Shown here one piece after another: positions 17,116-25,040 of a stretch of DNA of 64,000 bases. The stretch covers positions 1-64,000 of the forward strand of contig CALZZE010000005.1 of NCBI GenBank assembly GCA_945830575.1. Direction: 5' to 3'. Position 1 is the first letter of the stretch. Each line of letters starts with the position of its first letter. A program made the translations under genes and the position numbers. The notes under the pieces were generated by a model. The model was not told the origin of the DNA. It saw only the letters and a program-made list of their open reading frames with translations, and made no database searches. Source of the DNA: an uncultured Subdoligranulum sp. Lineage in GTDB: Bacteria > Bacillota > Clostridia > Oscillospirales > Ruminococcaceae.

Positions 17116-18244
17116 CCCGCAGTTCCGCGTCCATCTTGGCAATACGCCGCCCGATGGCTTCCACCACATTGACCGTCACGCCGTTGCCTGCCTGCTTGTA
17201 GGCTTGATTATCGCTTTGAATGGCAAGCACCGTGTCGATGCGGTCATCTGCCCAGCCCTGCAGGCGCAGACATTCGCGCGGCGTCAGGCGGCGGATGCGA
17301 CCCTCGCACAGAACACCAGAGGATTCTCCGCGGTGCGTTCGGATACCGTTGCCGACTCTGGCGTTTACACACCGCGCGACCTCTGTGATTTTTGGGTCAG
17401 GGTTTAAGTCAATAAAGTTCAGCGTGCCCTGTCGGCAGCCGGTGGTAAGGGTGTGGGCAATTTGCTTGCCCACACGCCCGCGCCGACTGTTGACTGTGGC
17501 GTAGCTCAGGTCAATGCTGTCACCAAGCTGTGCCAACTGGTAACCGGTTTTTGTGGCGCACTTGATCGGCACTCCCACCTCATACAGCCCGGTTTTGCCA
17601 CCGAAGCCACCCGGATTGGCAGCCAGCGTACAGCTTAATCCTTCGGGGGAGTAGACGCGCTCCCCTTGGTGGCCACCGTGGGTTTGAATAAGAGAACTTC
17701 CTGCTGTTTCGGTGAAAGGAAATACTTTTCCTCTACATCGCTCATCAAGATATCCGACAATGTACACGCGGTTTCTTGACTGGGGGACGCCGAAATCTTT
17801 GCTGTTAAGACATTGCCATTCCACACCATACCCCAGTCGGTCCAGCGTGTTAAGGATCGTCGCAAATGTCCTGCAGTGGTCATGATTGATGAGACCCACC
17901 ACGTTCTCAAAAAGCAAATACGGAGGCTTCCGGGCTTCAGCCAGGCGGGCCAGTTCAAAGAAGAGAGTGCCGCGCGGATCTCCGAATCCTTTTCGGGATC
18001 CTGCAATGCTGAAAGTCTGGCAAGGAAATCCGCCGCAGAGCAGCTGGAAGTCCGGCATGGTGCCGGGGTCGGCTTTTCGGGCATCTTCAATGAACCACTC
18101 TCCCTTCGTGTCAAACAGGGCGTTGTAACTGCGGTTGGCGTATTTGTCGATCTCGCAGTGTCCTACGCATTCAAATCCTCCGGCACGGGTCAGTCCTTCG
18201 CGGAAACCGCCGATGCCGGAGAACATATCTATAAATCGAATCAC
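17096..18244 (-). CDS. dcm: DNA cytosine-5 methyltransferase
   Basis: A 382-residue C5 methyltransferase with motif I (DMFSGIGGF), motif IV with catalytic C75 (GGFPCQTFS), ENV of motif VI, QSRNRVYIVG of motif VIII, the target-recognition region, RLTPRECLRLQGW of motif IX and QAGNGVTVNV of motif X. All catalytic motifs are intact. No restriction gene is adjacent, so it is probably protective or regulatory. The start is GTG 18244 (or ATG 18226) with no clear ribosome site, and the GTG lies within a palindrome. Confidence 0.92.
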   Translation of the reverse strand: MIRFIDMFSGIGGFREGLTRAGGFECVGHCEIDKYANRSYNALFDTKGEWFIEDARKADPGTMPDFQLLCGGFPCQTFSIAGSRKGFGDPRGTLFFELARLAEARKPPYLLFENVVGLINHDHCRTFATILNTLDRLGYGVEWQCLNSKDFGVPQSRNRVYIVGYLDERCRGKVFPFTETAGSSLIQTHGGHQGERVYSPEGLSCTLAANPGGFGGKTGLYEVGVPIKCATKTGYQLAQLGDSIDLSYATVNSRRGRVGKQIAHTLTTGCRQGTLNFIDLNPDPKITEVARCVNARVGNGIRTHRGESSGVLCEGRIRRLTPRECLRLQGWADDRIDTVLAIQSDNQAYKQAGNGVTVNVVEAIGRRIAKMDAELRGEALAP

Positions 18245-18252
18245 CGATTCGA
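18236..18252. promoter_or_regulatory. Palindrome TCGAATC-ACC-GATTCGA over the methyltransferase start
   Basis: Perfect seven-base arms flank a three-base centre and cover the proposed GTG start codon (18242-18244). A protein bound here would block translation or early transcription of the methyltransferase. Autoregulation is possible but unproven. Confidence 0.4.
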
Positions 18253-18256
18253 TAAC

Positions 18257-18286
18257 GAAAAAAGAGGCAGCCTATGTTGGCTGCCT
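18257..18286 (-). terminator. Terminator after the RHH gene
   Basis: The stem AGGCAGCC/GGCTGCCT (18265-18272 and 18279-18286) is followed by a T-run on the minus strand. It ends the transcript of the RHH gene before the methyltransferase. Confidence 0.75.
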
Positions 18287-18308
18287 TTGCTGGTTAAGTA
18301 TGTGATTT

Positions 18309-18707
18309 TCAGTATTGTGCATCTACCTCCATTTCGGTGCCATCTGGTTCGCCGGAGTCGACATCAGCGTTTTCCTCCGCAGCTTGCTCGGTCGTAATTG
18401 TTTCGTATTCCTTTTCGGCTTCATCCAATTCTCTTTCAATGAGATGTACCAGAAACTCTTTCTGGCTCAGTTTGCGGTGATAGATTTGCTCGTACCTTGC
18501 AAGAAAGGTTTTGATGCGCTGGAGAAGTTCCTCGGATACCTGAAATGCTAACGTGCGTGTTGCCATGTTGCTGACTCCCTTCGGTTTCTCAAAAAATGTG
18601 GTTACGGCCTGTTCAATGAACTGCGATGTGGCGATGCCCTGTCGTTCCAGTTCTTCACGGATTTTCTGGTGCAGGTCATCCGGGATGGTTACGGTCAATT
18701 TGCTCAT
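18309..18707 (-). CDS. Ribbon-helix-helix-type DNA-binding protein
   Basis: A 132-residue protein. The N-terminus (KLTVTIPDDLHQKIREELER then SQFIEQAVTTFFE) is a ribbon-helix-helix pattern. After MATRTLAFQVSEELLQRIKTFLARY comes a second helical unit, and the tail is highly acidic (AAEENADVDSGEPDG). A second, internal start at the MATR methionine is possible. It is probably a regulator of the ICE. AAGGAG lies ten bases before ATG 18707, and a terminator follows the gene. Confidence 0.75.
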   Translation of the reverse strand: MSKLTVTIPDDLHQKIREELERQGIATSQFIEQAVTTFFEKPKGVSNMATRTLAFQVSEELLQRIKTFLARYEQIYHRKLSQKEFLVHLIERELDEAEKEYETITTEQAAEENADVDSGEPDGTEMEVDAQY

Positions 18708-18722
18708 TTCAGCTTTCTCCTT

Positions 18723-18950
18723 TTATGCACCTAGTTTGTTGTTATAGTAAGCGGCCAGTTTTCCAAGATTGATGTACCACTTCACCCCGGACTGGAATGC
18801 GATGTCCGGATTTTCACGACATACTCGGCGAAGATAGTAAGGCGGAAGCTTCATGATTTCACTTGCCTGTTTGATGCTGACAATTTGTGGCAGGACAATT
18901 TTTTCTACAACGCAACCCGCCGTCTGACGATCAAGCATACATTCGTTCAT
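18723..18950 (-). CDS. Excisionase-like helix-turn-helix protein
   Basis: A 75-residue protein. VSIKQASEIMKLPPYYLRRVCRENPDIAFQSGVKWYINLGKL has the winged-helix layout of excisionase and MerR-type DNA-binding proteins. ATG 18950 is chosen because AGGAG lies eight bases before it; a longer frame runs into the intergenic region. It may control excision or the ICE promoters. No integrase is beside it, so the excisionase role is only an inference from the fold. Confidence 0.7.
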   Translation of the reverse strand: MNECMLDRQTAGCVVEKIVLPQIVSIKQASEIMKLPPYYLRRVCRENPDIAFQSGVKWYINLGKLAAYYNNKLGA

Positions 18951-19131
18951 TTTACATTCTCCTGTTCTTAAGCTGAATTTGCAATCTCTTTTTGTCATTG
19001 ATAAGTTGTTTTTCGATTGCAAAGCAAGCATATCACAAGTGCGATGACAAAGCTATTCACGAGAACCAACGATAATGAGATGCATAACTCGGCGATTATG
19101 CCCATAACCAACAATTTATGATTTTATGTTT

Positions 19132-19147
19132 ATTACCACATGGTAAT
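19132..19147. promoter_or_regulatory. ATTACCA-CA-TGGTAAT palindrome
   Basis: Perfect seven-base arms lie just downstream of the parR stop and upstream of the excisionase-like gene. It may be an operator. The rest of 18951-19131 is AT-rich and holds no gene that I can see. Confidence 0.4.
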
Positions 19148-19154
19148 CACCACC

Positions 19155-19427
19155 TTAAAGTGAAGCTAAAAAGTTGATTGCGGAAGGCGGAATTATATCT
19201 GTTGCTCGGGTGCGAGGAATTGCCCCCGTCAAAGTGACTACCTGCAATTCCTCGCGCACCACCTTGCGGATGCTTTCTTCCAGCCTATCCGCTTGTTCTG
19301 CCGCAAGGATGGCTTGTACCAGAAACTCCTTGCGGCGGGCTGACGGCATCTGCTGCAGCAGCTCCCATGCGCGGCGGTGTTGCGGGTCGTTTAGGTTCGG
19401 ACGGAAAACATACTGCGGGCGTTTCAT
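19155..19427 (-). CDS. parR: ParR-like partition adaptor
   Basis: A 90-residue protein encoded directly after parM with an ATGA overlap. PNLNDPQHRRAWELLQQMP and KEFLVQAILAAEQADRLEESIRKVVREEL fit small centromere-binding adaptors of actin-type partition systems. The identification rests mainly on gene order and helical content. With ParM it would segregate the circular form of the ICE after excision. Confidence 0.7.
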   Translation of the reverse strand: MKRPQYVFRPNLNDPQHRRAWELLQQMPSARRKEFLVQAILAAEQADRLEESIRKVVREELQVVTLTGAIPRTRATDIIPPSAINFLASL

Positions 19428-20353
19428 GCCTCGTTTTTACGGCGCGACACGGCGGCCAACGCGCGCTCGAATCCGACCGCGTTCACCTTGTCGTCCAGCA
19501 GGAAAATCGTCTTACAAAGGCCATCTTTGGGGCTGAGGTGGCGGCTCACCACCGATGCGCTGCCGCCCAGCAGCACGGCGGGGATAGCGTGCAGGTCAAA
19601 GCCAGCTTCCATAGTGGCAGACAGCAGATGTTCGGTGTACTTGCGCCCCTGCCGGTTCACAATGTCACGCACCGCCTCGCGGACCGTGCAGGGCTGACCT
19701 GCCAGCATATTTTCGATTTGGGCATCCGTCAGCGACAGCCCGGTTTCCCGGCGCACCTGCTCCCGAATATCATCCACGCAGCGGATCATGCCGAGTTCCA
19801 GACTGTGCGCAGTGTCAGCCGCAGGGATGGCGTTGTCGATGCGCATGAGGTCCACTGTCCAGCCGCCCAAGTCCATGAGGAGCATAGACGGTTCGTCCTG
19901 CAAAAGCCCTACTTCGGTCATGAGGGCGGCGTAGCCCTGTGGGAAGACAGCAACTTCTTCGATGGTGATGCTGTACTCCACACCCTCGAACTTGTAGTTC
20001 ACAGGCTGGTTGCTACGCAGCAGATAATCTTTGAACTTGGGTTTGTCGCGTCCGAAACTGGTCAGCGGCAGACCCGCCGCGATTCGCACCGAGCATTCGG
20101 GCGGCAAACCGCGCTGCTGAATCTCCTTTGCGATAGCTGCCAGTGTCAGCAGGTAGTAGTTGTCGTTTACAGTTTTGTCCCGCTGGATAGGCTGCCGCCC
20201 GGAGCCACAAACAAAAAAGCACCCGCCAAACTCTAAGAGTCCTTGGCGGGTGTAGGGTTCGTGTTCTCCGTAGCTTGTCAGCCCAGCCGGGAACGAACAG
20301 TGGGCTGTTTTGATGGCGTAGTAGCCGTGGTCGATGCCGATAATGATGCTCAT
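19424..20353 (-). CDS. parM: ParM/Alp-type actin-like partition ATPase
   Basis: A 309-residue actin-fold protein. Visible are the phosphate-1 motif (IIIGIDHGYYAIKTA), phosphate-2 (LLMDLGGWTVDLMRID), and the adenosine-side LLGGSAS near the C-terminus. It should form filaments that push ICE copies apart. AAGAAGG precedes ATG 20353. It heads the minus-strand operon together with the small parR. Confidence 0.88.
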   Translation of the reverse strand: MSIIIGIDHGYYAIKTAHCSFPAGLTSYGEHEPYTRQGLLEFGGCFFVCGSGRQPIQRDKTVNDNYYLLTLAAIAKEIQQRGLPPECSVRIAAGLPLTSFGRDKPKFKDYLLRSNQPVNYKFEGVEYSITIEEVAVFPQGYAALMTEVGLLQDEPSMLLMDLGGWTVDLMRIDNAIPAADTAHSLELGMIRCVDDIREQVRRETGLSLTDAQIENMLAGQPCTVREAVRDIVNRQGRKYTEHLLSATMEAGFDLHAIPAVLLGGSASVVSRHLSPKDGLCKTIFLLDDKVNAVGFERALAAVSRRKNEA

Positions 20354-20662
20354 GGGAAATACCTTCTTTCATTTCAAAATCTTTCGGGAATCTATAATAA
20401 ACGGCGGGGGAGAATAAGTCTCCCTCGCCGGAATTTTCTTTGCCAGTCACAGAAATAAAAATAGAGGGGAAATTCCCCACTGTTCGGTGGACCAGGGGCT
20501 TTCGACCAGCCCGATTATTTTCTATATGAAAAATGTCTAGTTAAAACTAGTGCAAAGAACTTTTCAAATTCCAAAAGAGATGCTATACTTTATTTTATAG
20601 TATAAATCATTTTAATCGAAAGCTGACTAAGCCCCCAATTTAAAGACGAGGAATCACAGCAT
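20354..20662. other. Intergenic region upstream of parM and the TIR gene
   Basis: No gene is seen in these 309 bases. It contains an imperfect hairpin GGCGGGGGAGA...TCTCCCTCGCC (20402-20429), GGGGAA-A-TTCCCC (20463-20475), repeated GACCAG words near 20490-20508, and CTAGTT-AA-AACTAG (20537-20550). These repeats make it the likely place of the parC centromere and of the divergent promoters. Confidence 0.45.
20561..20604 (+). promoter_or_regulatory. Promoter and operator-like dyad of the TIR gene
   Basis: TTTTCA (20561-20566) and TATACT (20584-20589) are 17 bases apart. The -10 is one arm of the dyad TATACT-N9-AGTATA (20584-20604), so a repressor could cover it. Confidence 0.5.
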
Positions 20663-21901
20663 ATGCAAGATTTAATATCTAACCCCCAAAGTCGTCCATT
20701 GGTTTTTATAAGTCATCGTTCCACCGATAAAACTGTTGCAGAAATTCTGACGACCTTTTTATGTGGAGTTGGCGTGCCAAAAGACGCTGTATTTTGTTCA
20801 TCTCTGCCCGGAAACGATATTGATCAGTGCATTTCGAAGGAGGTTAAGGAGGCGCTGAAAAGCAGTGCGGTTAATATTGCAATTTTGTCTGGCGATTACT
20901 ACGAGAGTGCCTACTGCCTTAATGAAGCAGGAATTCTTTGGTTTCTTGACAATATTCCTGTTATTCCCATTACACTTCCGGAAATTGATTCAACAAATAT
21001 GCGAGGCTTTCTAGGGAATGAATACAAATTGCGGAGTCTTGATTCTGACGCAGATATTTCTTATATCTACGACACAATTCAAGAAAGTCTGGGACTTTCC
21101 TATGTAAAGACTAGTTTCTTCGTTTCAGAAAGTTTAAAACTCAAACACAGCTATTCTAATTATCTGAGTAGTCGTACTACCCATCCTGTGCCAACCCTCC
21201 CGCAAAACAATCCCACGCCATCATCAACGGACCTTTTGTCTCGCGTAACCACTGACGATGAAAGAATCATCCTATACTATATTGCGAAGAAGGAAGTTCG
21301 TAAAGCCTCTTTCCAATCCATCTCGGATTGGTTGACTCAAAATGAAATTTTTGGCGTAAATATTGAAAATGCGTTTGATTTGCTTTCGTCCAATGGGCTT
21401 GGAAAAACTTCAGATGAGAATGCTTCTATATTTGAATTATCAATGGATGTATTTCGGAAACTCACTTCAAATACAATATTATTCGTCACACGGTTACACC
21501 CTTATATCAAAAAGCATCAAAAGCTTGCAGCCATCACGTTCAAGAACCTGTGGAAACAAAACAGCCTAGATTCTACACAGAAGCTGTTCGTTGCGTACCT
21601 TCAAGATAATAAGGTGAGTCATTTAGGCGCTCGATGGATGGAAGCCAGCCAGATAGCAGATATTGAGCAATGGGAAAACAGAAACGGTATGGATGCTATT
21701 CTTTCGCTTGCATACGGAAAATGTCTGGAATTTTTCATAGACAATAATTTAGTCTATGCAAGTGCATGGACTTCCTATGACAATCCTAAAGAATATACAT
21801 TGTATGCGTCTTTACAGAATTGTTTGTTTGCTCCTTCAAGCGAATATTCAAATCTTTCAAAAGAGATAAAAGAGGAATATCTTTATCCGTTGCCATTTTG
21901 A
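20663..21901 (+). CDS. TIR-domain protein, candidate defence effector
   Basis: A 412-residue protein with an N-terminal TIR domain (about residues 11-140). PLVFISHRSTDK is the first strand and box-1, and SAYCLNEAGILW carries the likely catalytic glutamate E88 of NAD-cleaving TIRs. After a Pro/Ser-rich linker (175-190) comes a helical region with a winged-helix-like piece (ERIILYYIAKKE, SISDWLTQNE) and an unrecognised C-terminus. Bacterial TIR proteins of this kind usually deplete NAD when a partner senses phage. It is much richer in A and T than the ICE genes beside it and has its own promoter. Confidence 0.82.
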   Translation: MQDLISNPQSRPLVFISHRSTDKTVAEILTTFLCGVGVPKDAVFCSSLPGNDIDQCISKEVKEALKSSAVNIAILSGDYYESAYCLNEAGILWFLDNIPVIPITLPEIDSTNMRGFLGNEYKLRSLDSDADISYIYDTIQESLGLSYVKTSFFVSESLKLKHSYSNYLSSRTTHPVPTLPQNNPTPSSTDLLSRVTTDDERIILYYIAKKEVRKASFQSISDWLTQNEIFGVNIENAFDLLSSNGLGKTSDENASIFELSMDVFRKLTSNTILFVTRLHPYIKKHQKLAAITFKNLWKQNSLDSTQKLFVAYLQDNKVSHLGARWMEASQIADIEQWENRNGMDAILSLAYGKCLEFFIDNNLVYASAWTSYDNPKEYTLYASLQNCLFAPSSEYSNLSKEIKEEYLYPLPF

Positions 21902-21975
21902 CTTTAACAATTTTACGCGTCACAGAATGTGCGCTTTACCAAAGACAACTGTACTTTTTTATTTGATTCTGATAA

Positions 21976-22206
21976 ATGTGCTATTTAATTGCTAAAAAAT
22001 GTGATGTCCACGGCTGCATTGCACTGAAAACCACTCACGGCCAACATCTGGCGGACTTCAAGTATGCATTGGATAACGCTGTCAACGGCAGCAGAATCCA
22101 GTTTGTGACCATCAGCCGCCCGACAGCTTATGGTAAATACGCGCCGTATCGTTTTGTACACAGTGAAGCGGAGCTTGCTACGCAGGTGTGGGCTATGCAC
22201 ACATAG
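21976..22206 (+). CDS. DUF6718-like small protein
   Basis: A 76-residue protein beginning MCYLIAKKCDVHGCIALKT and containing QFVTISRPTAYGKYAPYRFV. I recognise this as a small Firmicutes family (DUF6718) of unknown function. No good ribosome site precedes ATG 21976. It lies between the TIR gene and the ATPase-nuclease pair, and whether it belongs to either unit is unclear. Confidence 0.7.
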   Translation: MCYLIAKKCDVHGCIALKTTHGQHLADFKYALDNAVNGSRIQFVTISRPTAYGKYAPYRFVHSEAELATQVWAMHT

Positions 22207-22285
22207 TCAACACCCTCTTCATAACTTTTAATCTCACTTTTCTTGTTTTTATGGGACTCATGTTAGACAATTAAAAGAATTGCAT

Positions 22286-22314
22286 TTGCTATTTTAGAGA
22301 AAAGCGGTTATAAT
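22286..22314 (+). promoter_or_regulatory. Promoter of the ATPase-nuclease pair
   Basis: TTGCTA (22286-22291) and TATAAT (22309-22314) are 17 bases apart. The leader to ATG 22468 would be about 147 bases. Nothing else is seen in 22207-22467. Confidence 0.55.
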
Positions 22315-22467
22315 CAATACAATATTATGTATCCGTCTGCGTATACTTGTTGGCACTTCTTTTTGATTCACAAGTCTCTGTGTAATGTTTTTCTTTATTT
22401 CCAATAGTAGATTGTTACTAAGATTATTAAGCGAACCCTAAGATTCCATTTGGGAGAGGAACTATTT

Positions 22468-23529
22468 ATGAAAATCAAGCAGTTGGTTTTGCAGAATTTC
22501 ATGATTTTTGACTCTATCGATGTCGAATGGTCGTCAGGAATTAATGTAATAATAGGCGAAAACAGCACTGGAAAGACTACGCTCTTAAAGGCGTTATATT
22601 CTTTGGTAAAACCATATGGACGAAAAGACTTTTCAAAGTCTACTCAACCGCAGCAAGAAGAGATGATTGTTCGTAAAATGGTCGGTGTCTTTCGTCCCGA
22701 TGGGGGTAAAATAGGGCGGCTAGCAAGTCGTAGGCAAGGCTCTTCAAAAAATCTAACGGCTCAAGTTAGTATGCTAGAAGGAGACTGCATCTCAGTCTCT
22801 TTCGGTAGTCGAAGCTCAAATCATGCAGATATTTCCATTCATTCGTCGGGAAAAGTTAAGCCTATCGATCCTGTGTACCTTCCTCCCAAAGAAATGATTT
22901 CTGCGACGGAGCACTTTCAAAGTTTGTATGAAGAGTATCATATTGATTTCGAAGAGATGTATTATGATTTAACAAAGCTTCTTGACAAGCCTTTGAAAAA
23001 AGGGGCAAATACAAGCGAACAAAACGAAGTGCTTTCAAAATTTGAAGACAGCATAAAAGGGAATATTGTTCAACGAGACAAGAAGTTCTATCTTAACGTA
23101 GAGGGAAAAGGCTCTTTTGAAATGGGGCTGGTTTCGGAAGGTTATAAAAAGCTGGCAACTATTGTTTATTTGATTCAATCTGGAAGTCTCAGTAAGGGAT
23201 CCGTTCTATTTTGGGATGAACCCGAAACAAATATGAATCCTAAAATGGTTGAACCTATTGCTCAGGCTCTTGGTGCTCTTTCACGAGCAGGTGTACAGAT
23301 CTTTGTTACAACGCATGACTATTTCACAATGCAAAGCTTAAATCTTATCGCTAAATATCCTCATGGAAAACCCGTAGATGTTCAGTTCGTTTCCCTGTAC
23401 CATGATAGTGATGGTAAAATCATGATGGAAAAAGCGAAGGATATCAATGATTTAACCCATAATTCCATTATGGAAGAATTTGATGCGCTATATAACCGGG
23501 AGCAAGATTTGATATATGATATTAACTGA
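22468..23529 (+). CDS. AAA/ABC-type ATPase of a two-gene defence-like system
   Basis: A 353-residue SMC/OLD-like ATPase. Walker A is GENSTGKTT (residues 30-38), an ABC-signature-like SEGYKKLATI follows, Walker B is VLFWDEPETNMNP, and an H-loop-like VTTHDY comes after it. The lid region between is short, unlike true SMC proteins. GAGAGGA lies eight bases before ATG 22468. The stop overlaps the start of the nuclease gene by 14 bases, so they are coupled. The layout resembles ATPase plus nuclease anti-phage systems, but I cannot match it to a named one. Confidence 0.85.
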   Translation: MKIKQLVLQNFMIFDSIDVEWSSGINVIIGENSTGKTTLLKALYSLVKPYGRKDFSKSTQPQQEEMIVRKMVGVFRPDGGKIGRLASRRQGSSKNLTAQVSMLEGDCISVSFGSRSSNHADISIHSSGKVKPIDPVYLPPKEMISATEHFQSLYEEYHIDFEEMYYDLTKLLDKPLKKGANTSEQNEVLSKFEDSIKGNIVQRDKKFYLNVEGKGSFEMGLVSEGYKKLATIVYLIQSGSLSKGSVLFWDEPETNMNPKMVEPIAQALGALSRAGVQIFVTTHDYFTMQSLNLIAKYPHGKPVDVQFVSLYHDSDGKIMMEKAKDINDLTHNSIMEEFDALYNREQDLIYDIN

Positions 23530-24115
23530 AGGAAACTTACGTTTTACTTTTTCGTCGGATTATGCGATTAAATTTGATGACACATTCTTTTATCGTAAAT
23601 CTTTTAACCCTATGCCCGGAGCTAAAGGTGTGGATTTCATTTGCGATTCCAATGATTTCTTACTTTTTCTTGAGGTAAAGGATTGTCTTGGCAGAGAAGC
23701 TGAGAACCGCTGGAGGATAGCCCCGAACAATGAAAAGAGAGACTCCATTCCATCAAGTACCGATAAATCAGACAGAGACAGTTTAGATATTGAAGTCTCT
23801 CATAAAGTTGCTATGACAATTTCCTGTTTATTGGGTGCGCAGACCTATAGGGAGAAGCGTATAACAAAGGCCGAAGAACTCATTCCATATGTGGAGGCTT
23901 TGGAAGATTGCCGCATTGCTCAGAGGAGCAAGCCATTATATGTGGTGCTTCTCTTGGAAGGCGATTTTGGATCACAAACAAGAAATAAGGCTATGATAAT
24001 GTATAGAATCCAGCAGTACCTTGAGAAAAAATTAAAATGGTTAAACTGCAGAATTTCTGTTGAAGATACCAGTACGTATAGCAAAAGACTATTCAGCATT
24101 GAGCGCATAGAATAG
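23516..24115 (+). CDS. PD-(D/E)XK-like nuclease partner of the ATPase
   Basis: A 199-residue protein. KGVDFICDSNDFLLFLEVKD has an Asp, then an E-x-K motif on a hydrophobic strand, the catalytic signature of PD-(D/E)XK nucleases. A later strand (LYVVLLLEGDF) fits the fold core. I do not recognise a family name. Its coupling to the ATPase suggests that ATP hydrolysis gates cleavage, as in other ATPase-nuclease defence pairs. The island stays AT-rich through this gene. Confidence 0.65.
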   Translation: MILTEGNLRFTFSSDYAIKFDDTFFYRKSFNPMPGAKGVDFICDSNDFLLFLEVKDCLGREAENRWRIAPNNEKRDSIPSSTDKSDRDSLDIEVSHKVAMTISCLLGAQTYREKRITKAEELIPYVEALEDCRIAQRSKPLYVVLLLEGDFGSQTRNKAMIMYRIQQYLEKKLKWLNCRISVEDTSTYSKRLFSIERIE

Positions 24116-24337
24116 CCATTACATCTATATTTTCAACCAGCAACAATTAGCTTAGGATTCTCTCAGTGAATTCCTATTTTCTTTCCATTGAACCCATCTA
24201 CCAACTCATCTACGGACAGCCATTCTGGTTGAGAAACGCTGCGAAAATTACTACACATTATCTAAAATCAGTTGCTCTTATTTGTGGAATACCAACAAAA
24301 TTTTACGGTGATTCCGAAATTTTTACCAGCGATGCTT

Positions 24338-24383
24338 TCTCATAACCGCTTGGTCCCGGGTTCAAGTCCTGGATGGCCCACCA
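24338..24383 (+). repeat. 3' half of a CAU-anticodon tRNA gene (att scar)
   Basis: The sequence runs from the anticodon loop (CTCATAA) through the 3' anticodon strand, variable loop, a paired T-arm (CCGGG-TTCAAGT-CCTGG), ATGGCCC and ACCA. The 5' half is absent: the bases before the loop do not pair. This is the usual duplicate left when an element integrates into a tRNA 3' end. Confidence 0.82.
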
Positions 24384-24735
24384 AAAACAAAGTACCTACG
24401 CCAAAAATCAGGGCGTAGGTACTTTGTTTATTTGGGGGGATTTCTGCCTTTTTATACTGCTGCGTGTAAATCATAAGTGTTGTGCTTGATTGTGCGTGTC
24501 CCGCCTCTGCGGCTGCCGTGACAACACCAATGTCAGGGTTGGACATCAGCAGCCTGACGAAGGTATGACGGGACATGTGAGGATGTAGTTGCTTGATTCC
24601 GGCTTTCTCTCCGATGATCTTAACGGTCTTATTGCATCCGTCTGGATTGAGCGCCCATCCGTGGTCATCTGCAATCACAAAGTTGTTCCCTTTCAGTTTT
24701 GCAATAGAGTTACGGGCGCTCTGCCTTTCATGGTC
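24340..24735 (-). pseudogene. Truncated tyrosine recombinase (integrase) C-terminus
   Basis: The frame is open from 24735 to a TGA at 24340. It encodes KLHPHMSRHTFV-like QLHPHMSRHTFVRLLMSNPD, then AEAGHAQSSTTLMIYTQQYKK, the catalytic box-2 region of tyrosine recombinases (H-x-x-R, H, Y). Most of the protein is missing upstream, where an in-frame TAA (24736-24738) and unrelated sequence occur. The last 40 or so residues are antisense of a terminator and of the tRNA fragment, so they are not true integrase. It lies to the right of the att scar and so belongs to a second, decayed element. Confidence 0.83.
24387..24427. terminator. Hairpin terminator behind the tRNA fragment
   Basis: Sixteen-base perfect arms (24387-24402 and 24412-24427, ACAAAGTACCTACGCC) are bordered by A- or T-rich runs on both sides. 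It is probably the original tRNA terminator and may work in both directions. Confidence 0.8.
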
Positions 24736-25003
24736 TTATCAAGAAAAAGCAGGAGAACAAATCTCCATCTTTCCATTTTTGCGATGTCCAGAGGATGGTC
24801 AGCCGTCCGAAACCCGCCCAAGGGTACGGCTCCATGATGCCGGGAGTGCCCCGTGCCGGGCCGGTCAAAGGCGCGTCCCGGTCGCAGTCAAGAAGCTCCA
24901 TTCTCACAGCCATATAGTTGCAGCGCTTGCTGATGACCTCTGCCGCGCCGGTAGATGAGATAGGCGAACAGCTCTTTGGCTCGCGTTTGATTTCGTCCGT
25001 CAT
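24728..25003 (-). CDS. Small unrecognised protein, possible element remnant
   Basis: A 91-residue frame starting MTDEIKREPKSC at ATG 25003, with AAGGAGG eight bases upstream, so it is probably translated. It contains NYMAVRMELLDCDRDAPLTG. I do not recognise it. It lies directly upstream of the truncated integrase and overlaps its open frame by eight bases; it may be a leftover of the same element, or its end may be created by the deletion that removed the integrase N-terminus. Confidence 0.4.
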   Translation of the reverse strand: MTDEIKREPKSCSPISSTGAAEVISKRCNYMAVRMELLDCDRDAPLTGPARGTPGIMEPYPWAGFGRLTILWTSQKWKDGDLFSCFFLIRP

Positions 25004-25040
25004 GGCGGCGGCCTCCTTATTTTTTCGTTGTGTACCATCC

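Larger units (their letters stand above)
1..24383. mobile_element. Right part of an integrative conjugative element (ICE)
   Basis: The segment holds a MobA relaxase, MobC, a PcfB-like protein, a RepA-like initiator, a TOPRIM primase-like protein, ParM/ParR, two DNA methyltransferases and an LPQTG adhesin, nearly all on the minus strand and often with ATGA overlaps. This is the usual content of Clostridia ICEs. The right boundary is placed at the 3' tRNA fragment ending at 24383. The left end, the coupling protein and the type IV secretion genes must lie outside the window. No intact integrase of this element is visible here. Confidence 0.8.

Noticed and set aside
24340..24430. C-terminal extension of the integrase (VGHPGLEPGTKRL)
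   Set aside because: It is the antisense translation of the terminator and the tRNA fragment, a known annotation artefact, not an integrase domain.
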